This document shows, piece by piece, positions 7,730 to 13,130 of a stretch of DNA of 13,130 bases. The DNA is from Pleurotus djamor (lineage: Eukaryota; Basidiomycota; Agaricomycetes; Agaricales; Pleurotaceae): positions 1 to 13,130 of the forward strand of contig JAPEVF010001163.1 of assembly GCA_029747585.1 (NCBI GenBank), read 5' to 3'. Made by a program: the position numbers and the translations under genes. The notes beneath the pieces are model-generated. The model saw only the letters and a program-made list of their open reading frames with translations. It made no database searches and was not told the DNA's origin. The number at the start of each line of letters is the position of its first letter. Positions within the stretch are counted from its first letter, which is position 1.

Positions 7730-8325
7730 TCACACGACTTGTTGTATCAAAGTAATGTTGTCCCCTTTGAGAAGAATGCGACCTGTAATGCCATGAGCTC
7801 GAGTTCCAGAAGAATGAAGAGTGATGTGACACACCTAGCTCTCGCCTTGGTTTTGCGTCCTTGACAAAGACCTCTGCAGCGTCGTCTATCACGAGGTTCA
7901 TGAACTCGTCGAATCCCTACAAGAAACGAGGTCTGGTCAGCATCAGGTTCTCGATTCCACGCATAGGGATACGAGAAGAAAAGTAGAGGACGTCGGTGGC
8001 ATGATAAGATATGGTATCATCCGATCCAAGCCTTCAAGAAACCATTTCAACACCCATCGACGGTGAGGGGAACGTGAGGAACAGGACGCACAATGATTTG
8101 GCCCTCAATACGCATCTCGATGTTGTCATATAGCCATATTACGACTTTAGTTCTCTGTGAACCAGGTAAGAGATTGTAAACCCGGTTGATCAGGATGCAC
8201 ACATACTTGTTGGAGATTTTTGAAGATGACATTCTGTAGCGTAAAATCAGAGAGCAGAAAAGATGCGGGTAATGAGTAAAACGTACGATGGGCTGCACCA
8301 TCACGCGTTGCTGACGTCCCGACAT
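7730..8325 (-). CDS. SME1: Small nuclear ribonucleoprotein E (SmE)
   Basis: Five exons (8287-8325, 8207-8233, 8092-8154, 7835-7916, 7730-7782) give 87 residues; human SmE has 92. SmE is one of seven Sm proteins forming the ring around the uridine-rich site of spliceosomal snRNAs in the nucleus. The N-terminus carries QRVMVQPINVIFKNLQQ. The Sm1 motif runs through VVIWLYDNIEMRIEGQIIGF and FMNLVIDDAAEV, and Sm2 is GRILLKGDNITLIQ near the C-terminus. Exon 2 is only 27 nt. Introns 1, 2 and 4 are 52-53 nt, but intron 3 (7917-8091) is 175 nt. The gene faces MGR2 tail to tail with 227 bp between stops, and its start lies 330 bp from the divergent gene at 8656. Confidence 0.96.
7917..8091 (-). other. 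175-nt SmE intron with an internal hairpin
   Basis: This intron has a GTGCGT donor, a TGCTGACC branch region and a TTGTAG acceptor. It is about three times longer than the other introns in the window. It holds an inverted repeat, ATGATA at 8001-8006 and TATCAT at 8015-8020 on the + strand, with flanking GG/CC pairs. A C/D snoRNA was considered (CTGA near the 3' end), but the C box is imperfect. Confidence 0.6.
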
Positions 8326-8655
8326 GATTAGCGAAAGTACGTGGAATGAGAAGAGGACAGAAGTTTGAGTCGAGGAGACTGTGTCCAAATTGAGTCGGAG
8401 ATTGAAAAATGGTGGCCTTTGACCATGGAAATGTTCGGGCGGAGACCTAAAAGTGTCGGTTTGTCTTTGCAGTGGCCTGGGAGCCCTTCCGCTACCAAAA
8501 AGTCGATTCCTCATAGCGTCACGACCACGCGCGGCATTTATACTAGGCAAGTCATTTAGCAGGACGCGTCTCAACACTTGTAACATCGTCGTGTCGGCCA
8601 CTCCACATTCTTTCCCTCTTACCATTATCACCTTTTTCTCGTTCGGTTCTCAATT
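8326..8655. promoter_or_regulatory. Divergent promoter region of SmE and the 781-residue gene
   Basis: These 330 bp separate two start codons pointing away from each other. A TATA-like ATTTATAC lies at 8536-8543, about 115 bp before the + strand start. A CT-rich tract (about 8607-8650) leads directly into the ATG at 8656, as in many fungal leaders. No other gene is visible. Confidence 0.5.
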
Positions 8656-11156
8656 ATGGCTCGCGCAACGCGGTCCAATGCCCATAATCAAGAAAAGGAA
8701 TCTTCTTCCACTACCACCACCACACCAGCCTCACCAACTCGCGCAAAACACAGCTCAAAGAAACGAAAACGTGCATCTCAACCAGATGAAGAAGATGAGC
8801 CCTCTACGAAACAGCCCAAAACTGATAACGCAGCGACACAAGAGGAGAAGGACGCTGCAGCCGGTAGTCCGGATGAGGAAGTCGCTCAGTCTCAGACCAA
8901 GACGCGACCATCCATCCCACATGCTGGAGACACACCCATTCGCTTGGAAGATGCTGCAAAAATACTGGAGATACTAGAGGTGTACGTGCCAATTTCCATA
9001 CCAGTTTACCCTATAATCTGACTTGACTCAGTATCGACACGCAAGGATTACTTGATCGTGTATTCCCCCTTGCTGAAGACACTTCAACATCGACGCCTTC
9101 GTATCGCTCATTACGTTGGTTGTTGACTGGGGATCCTACTCCGTCAAAGCTTTCCGTTCTCCGTGTAAGTTTCTAAGATGCCTCTTAGCGTCTTCCTTCT
9201 CACCGGAAAATACAGTCCGCCGTCCAACACCTAGTACCCATTTCCCATTCACGCGCCAAACCTTCCAAACCTGCCACCCAACAGCGTCGTTTCTGCGATA
9301 TTGCCCTATCCCTCCTAGACCAAGCTTCGTTTCACAACGTTGAAATTCCTCCCGACCTCGAATCAGTATTGCCGGAAGTCCACTCTGACGATGACGACAT
9401 TGCCAGTATCCAACTAGCTTCCCCTCGGCAACAGAAACGTTATGCACTGAAACAGAAGTTGCCCACAGGAGATTGGTGGACTTCTCTTAGCAGTGATGTA
9501 TCTGATCCCGAGCAGATTAGGACTTTGACGGCAGGGTACGCCGAACTCGTCGTCAGCTTACCCGCGCCGTCCAGACCAACCGAGATAGCGGTGACTTCAT
9601 CATCCTCCAAACCCACACCCTCGAGCACAACTTCCGTAGTCCCGAGTCTAGGAAGTTACACGTACCTCAGGGCCATTCCTCCGAAGACGGGACCAGCCAA
9701 GCTACACAAACGGACAACCGGAAGCTTCCTGGATTATGGCGTTAACGCTAGTTTCGCCCCGTCATTTACCCAGGACGGAACGGAGATAGGCAGGGAGGAG
9801 CTCGGCGAGTTGTTGTACAGAAAGGAGCAAAGTAGGCGAGAGCGGGCTGCAGAATTGCTCGATGCGAGCCTCCAAGAGCAAGACGATGTTATGGAGATCG
9901 ACCCCGTTCTCTCCAGATCGGAAGCTGCCAAGTCAACCGTGGAGGATGTGGTCGACATTGACCATTGCTTGAAGGATTTGTTACCACCAGAGGAGATTGA
10001 AGGAATCAAATCTGCTTTGTGCAGCTTGGAACTTGAAACGGCCGTACAGGAACTGCTCGAACGGAATAGCCGAGCGTTGGTTCGCTTACAAGACCTACAG
10101 AAGGCGCGCTTGCAGAAGGGAGTGACGGTGGTTGACTCTGGCTCGGAAGAACTGGAGACAGGTGAGTTCTGCTTACCTGTAATATTCAGTAACCTTGGTT
10201 CTGACGTGAATGTAGCGCAAGCTATCATGGATTCCCTTGAGTTACTAGCGTCTCTACGTCCGAGATCGTCGAAAGATGGACCAGATGTCGCTCCTCTCAT
10301 CCCATCACCCGCGCTTCTTCGCGTCCTCCATCGAACACTGCCAATTCAGGCCTCACCTGGTTGGAATGGCACCTTGCCTAGTACATCCAAGACGGCAGTT
10401 CATGACAATACGACTGTTAAAATCAAGCCTGGCGCGGTTGTTTCCACGCCCGCGGTCACAACCGTCCCTACCCCCACTCCCGCTGCCGCTGCCGCTGGAG
10501 GTAATTACTACCCGTATGGTACTTACCCCAATACTGCACAGCAATACCGACCCCCAGTTGCGTCGTCGTACTCCTTCAAATCGCAAGCCCCCACTTCTTA
10601 TTATCCGCCTGCCTATGCTACCCAACCACAGCAAGGTGCTCAGCAAACACAACCATATGGACAACAGATGACCTACCTGAACGGTACCTCTGGTCAGATG
10701 CAGTACGGGTCATGGTACAACTATTCGTCACAATATGGAGCAGTCGCTGGAGGCAGTAACTCCGGCCGTGGCACGCCCACTCAGACTGCCATCATCCCGA
10801 CTGCGAATTCCTACGGAAGCTTCTTCACTTCTACTTCGAATGCCCAGACTCCAGGACAAGTGCCGAGGACCCCTGCTGTGGCAAACACCGTGACGAGTAA
10901 AGGTTATCCAACACAACCAATCGGTCAGCCTGCATGGCCGACCACAGCAGTGAACGGATATGGTGTTACCACGCCCATGAATGGTGTCGTTGGACAACCA
11001 ACGCTCCCTGCGCACCTCCGAAGCTCCGCGGTTCCCAGCACCCCTGGGACCCCCTCTCCTGGGACGCCTACTATACCTCTCGTACCTGGAGCTTACCAGC
11101 AGCAAACTCCTTATTATTCTGCCTTCCAACAACCTTCTGCCGCCCCCGCTCGGTAG
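8656..11156 (+). CDS. Unrecognised 781-residue, probably nuclear protein
   Basis: Four exons (8656-8981, 9032-9164, 9216-10161, 10216-11156) join in consistent phases through introns of 50, 51 and 54 nt. I do not recognise the family. Residues 1-95 are low complexity, with a basic KKRKR cluster near residue 35 that could be a nuclear import signal. Residues 100-200 look like a helical domain beginning LEDAAKILEILEVIDTQGL. The middle contains GDWWTSLSS, GSYTYLRAIPPKTGP and GSFLDYGVNASFAPSF segments that look conserved, and a likely coiled coil is at about 410-452. From about residue 550 the tail is rich in Q, P, Y, S, T and G, ending with TPGTPSPGTP repeats: prion-like in composition. A chromatin or transcription role would fit but is only a guess. 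The third intron lacks in-frame stops, so its retention would add 18 residues. Confidence 0.85.
10162..10215 (+). other. Stop-free 54-nt intron within the 781-residue gene
   Basis: The donor is GTGAGT, the branch site TTCTGACG and the acceptor AATGTAG. The length is divisible by three and the reading frame stays open, so a genomic ORF reads through it. The splice signals are as strong as those of the other introns, which favours removal. Confidence 0.75.
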
Positions 11157-12325
11157 CCTTGATTCCCTCAAGAATCACCCGCCCCTCTTCCTCTTCTCTT
11201 GGTCCCCTTTTTGTTCTTCGGACTGGGTTTGGCACATGCCTCTGNTTTTTCTTACGTTTCACCTTTCTTCCGTGCATTCGAGTTCCCAGTTAGCATATTC
11301 AAGAGTGATGTGTGAGGCAACAACAACTCCTACTGTCTAGAATTGTATACATTATGTCACCAAGTAAATCATTAGTTTTCTATGTATACGATACTTACAC
11401 TTACGCGGTTATATGGCACCTTACAGTCTCAATAGTAACATCGTGGTTTTTCGTCGTCAAGGACGTGGGTCCTTTTGGAAGGTTTACGAAACGGCGCCTG
11501 GGTGAGTGGATTTAATCATGGTCTTCCTTTGATCTCATCCTTATGTGTGTTATCCGGCCACGTACAGGCCACCCCACTTCCCCGTCGCGTTTCCCAACGC
11601 ATCCCTCATCGCACACGCTACGTATCCCGTCGCAAAACGTTATATGGCCGAAGCAGTGAATGGCCGAGCAGTGTACGGTCCGTCGCACCGACAAACCCCA
11701 GATGTAACAGTTGATAATTGATGGACATCCAGATGCAGATGATGTCGGCGTAAACGTACTACCTTCAGGCGTTCGCCCCAAACGACCAATCCATCTTCCC
11801 ATTCGCCTTCCATTTATTAATTTTCACCCTTCGTTCCACTTCGACTTCACTTTGCACTCCTCGGAAGGGATCCCAGACCTAATTAACCTTTGTAATAGCT
11901 TTTCAGGAGTACCTACGTCGTGTGTCCAATTCACATGCAGGTTGTCAGGTTGCTGCATCATGTTATACACGCTTCCGACTTTGACTCCTCAAAATCTCCA
12001 ACGGACCTTTTCCTCGCATACTCCCGCGCTCATAGGGCATTAGACACCCAGTTTATGCACTTGACACCAAGCCCAGGGTTCTTCTATCATAGAGCCTTTG
12101 AGTCTTTATATCACCTACACGTGTATTCCGCGAGGTAAATGCCTAGTCGCTTACCAGGTCGCGAATGTATACTTAGGTGAATCCCTTCCCTCCCTGCCCT
12201 GTGCCCTACCCCCTACTTACTCTTTCCTTTCCGCTTCCATCGCTTTGGCATCCTTTGCAGCATAGACTCTATTACCATCCCAGTCAGTCGTGTGCGCCGC
12301 TATCTGCCATTCCGATTCAAGTGTC
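11157..12325. other. Intergenic region without a convincing gene
   Basis: These 1,169 bp follow the 781-residue gene. The first part should be its 3' untranslated region; no AATAAA is seen. One base at 11245 is n. Short ORFs on both strands have no recognisable motifs and no supporting splice pattern. From about 12178 to 12245 there is a strongly CT-rich tract, a feature common ahead of fungal transcription or translation starts, which points to a + strand gene beginning downstream. Confidence 0.5.
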
Positions 12326-12474
12326 ATGGCGGTATGTTCCTGGAGCCTTCTTTCGCTCTGATGCTCACAGCTCTTTGTATGTAGGACGTTGATCCCTTGG
12401 TCATCGAAGAAATGAGCTGGCTGAACACTGGCATTGACGCCGATATTCCCATACCAGTGTCCCCAATGACGGAT
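12326..12474 (+). CDS. Possible start of an unresolved + strand gene
   Basis: An ATG at 12326 (purine at -3, G at +4) lies 80 bp after a CT-rich tract. After ATG GCG a GTATGT donor starts a 53-nt intron (12332-12384), the usual length here, with a CTCTGATGC branch-like site and a GTATGTAG acceptor. The next exon reads 30 codons beginning DVDPLVIEEMSWLNTG. A GTTAGT donor at 12475 could follow. I could not extend the model: after 12526 two frames both look coding-like, and joining them needs introns of only 34-37 nt. The antisense strand is also open here. No family is recognised. Confidence 0.25.
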
Positions 12475-12710
12475 GTTAGTGCTCTCGCGATTTCGTTTCA
12501 TTAGGGCGATTTGTTCAGCCTACAGCAGGATTGGAGGAACCCGATAACTACTACAAAGTCAAACCCAATAGCAATCCCTTCTTCGGTACGTCTTATTCCC
12601 TTGGCCAAAATCTCGCTCACAGGCAACTTAATGTTGCCCTGTTATGATTGTAAAGTCCGCACCAAGACCGTTCCCAACTCGGAGTTCAATGGAGGATGTG
12701 AGCATCATAC

Positions 12711-12914
12711 ATGACGAATCAAGTTTCCCAGTATGTCCCGTTCGAAATGTGCTGTATAAATCCCTCCAGGTTTCTGAACTTTCTCTGTCCCTCAAAAGAC
12801 ACCCTTACTGCCGATGTCCATACCTCCCTCAATAACCCCGCCAAGGCCCCGAAGGTCTCAACGGCCAATTTCTCCGACCCACGCGCTGCCAATCTCACAG
12901 TCGGCTCCCAGTGA
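12711..12914 (+). CDS. Coding-like ORF of unknown function
   Basis: This frame is open for 67 codons. Its codon use (GCC, GAC, TTC, CTC, ACC, TCC) resembles that of the certain genes in the window, more than the antisense frame does. The later part reads like an ordinary globular segment, for example STANFSDPRAANLTVGS before the stop. It may be an exon of the gene suggested at 12326 rather than a gene starting at this ATG. No family is recognised. Confidence 0.25.
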   Translation: MTNQVSQYVPFEMCCINPSRFLNFLCPSKDTLTADVHTSLNNPAKAPKVSTANFSDPRAANLTVGSQ

Positions 12915-12915
12915 C

Positions 12916-12925
12916 ATATATATAC
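12916..12925 (+). promoter_or_regulatory. TATA-like element
   Basis: The stretch ATATATATAC lies 58 bp before the ATG at 12984. It is the only clear alternating TA run in an otherwise C-rich neighbourhood. Whether it acts as a promoter is unproven. Confidence 0.3.
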
Positions 12926-12983
12926 CGTCCCAATCCACGTCCCCTCCCATAATTTCCCCACCTAAACCGGCACATCGCTCTGA

Positions 12984-13130
12984 ATGGCTTTACCGTCGAC
13001 CGAATTATCCCCGTACCCAATCCGTTACTTCGCCGCCTCCAAACGAGACAATGACACTCCCACCCCCACCCAATCAGCCTCACACGACTCCTCATTGCCG
13101 ATCAATTTCTGCCGACCACCAGGAAAATTG
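12984..13130 (+). CDS. Possible N-terminus of a gene cut by the window edge
   Basis: An ATG at 12984, following an in-frame TGA, opens a frame of 49 codons that reaches the end of the window. The product begins MALPSTELSPYPIRYFAA and then becomes T/P/S-rich. The TATA-like run upstream supports a start here. All three + frames are relatively open because the sequence is C-rich, so an open frame alone is weak evidence. No family is recognised. Confidence 0.25.
   Translation, partial: MALPSTELSPYPIRYFAASKRDNDTPTPTQSASHDSSLPINFCRPPGKL

Noticed and set aside
11711..12043. 110-residue + strand ORF in the intergenic region
   Set aside because: It has a non-ATG start, H/F/P/S-rich composition, and no splice pattern or motif.
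12217..12501. 94-residue minus-strand ORF ending at a GTAAGT-like site
   Set aside because: It looks protein-like at its end, but no start or further exon could be attached. The opposite strand offers a better splice pattern and leader. Kept as an alternative only.
12719..12961. 80-residue minus-strand ORF
   Set aside because: Codon bias favours the overlapping + strand frame at 12711-12914, and no family motif is present.

Overview
The window looks like a draft nuclear contig of a basidiomycete fungus (one unresolved base, n, near 11245). The evidence is a set of small housekeeping genes split by many introns of about 50-68 nt with GTRNGT donors and CTRAC/CTGAY-like branch sites, C-rich third codon positions, and a Ty1/copia element of fungal type. 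Gene identities below come from recognising protein families in hand-spliced translations. No database search was run.

Layout. (1) 1-240 is unassigned flank with an 11-bp tandem duplication. (2) 241 to about 4199, minus strand, is an internal piece of a Ty1/copia retrotransposon: gag C-terminal part, protease, integrase and reverse transcriptase. It has no LTRs, no N-terminal gag and no RNase H, and its protease and integrase lie in different frames. (3) About 4200-4607, minus strand, is a short fragment of a cytoplasmic dynein heavy chain gene that still carries an intron and is joined directly to the copia piece. (4) 4788-8325 holds four compact conserved genes in alternating orientation: mL43 mitoribosomal protein (+), PEX10 peroxisomal E3 ligase (-), MGR2/ROMO1 mitochondrial inner-membrane protein (+) and SmE spliceosomal protein (-). 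The pairs alternate between tail-to-tail (gaps of about 230 bp) and head-to-head (127 bp between PEX10 and MGR2). (5) 8656-11156 (+) is a four-exon gene for an unrecognised 781-residue protein with a basic N-terminus and a Q/P/Y/S/T-rich C-terminal tail. Its start faces SmE across 330 bp. (6) 11157-12325 has no convincing gene. (7) 12326-13130 is coding-like on the + strand but its gene model is unresolved; an ORF open at the right edge starts at 12984.

The conserved genes belong to separate housekeeping processes (mitochondrial translation, peroxisome import, inner-membrane protein import, splicing), so no joint pathway is implied. The most notable observations are a 4-nt microexon in MGR2, two GC-AG introns (one splitting the PEX10 RING finger), the dynein fragment fused to a retrotransposon fragment, and a stop-free 54-nt intron in the 781-residue gene. 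I found no defence, toxin or other specialised system.
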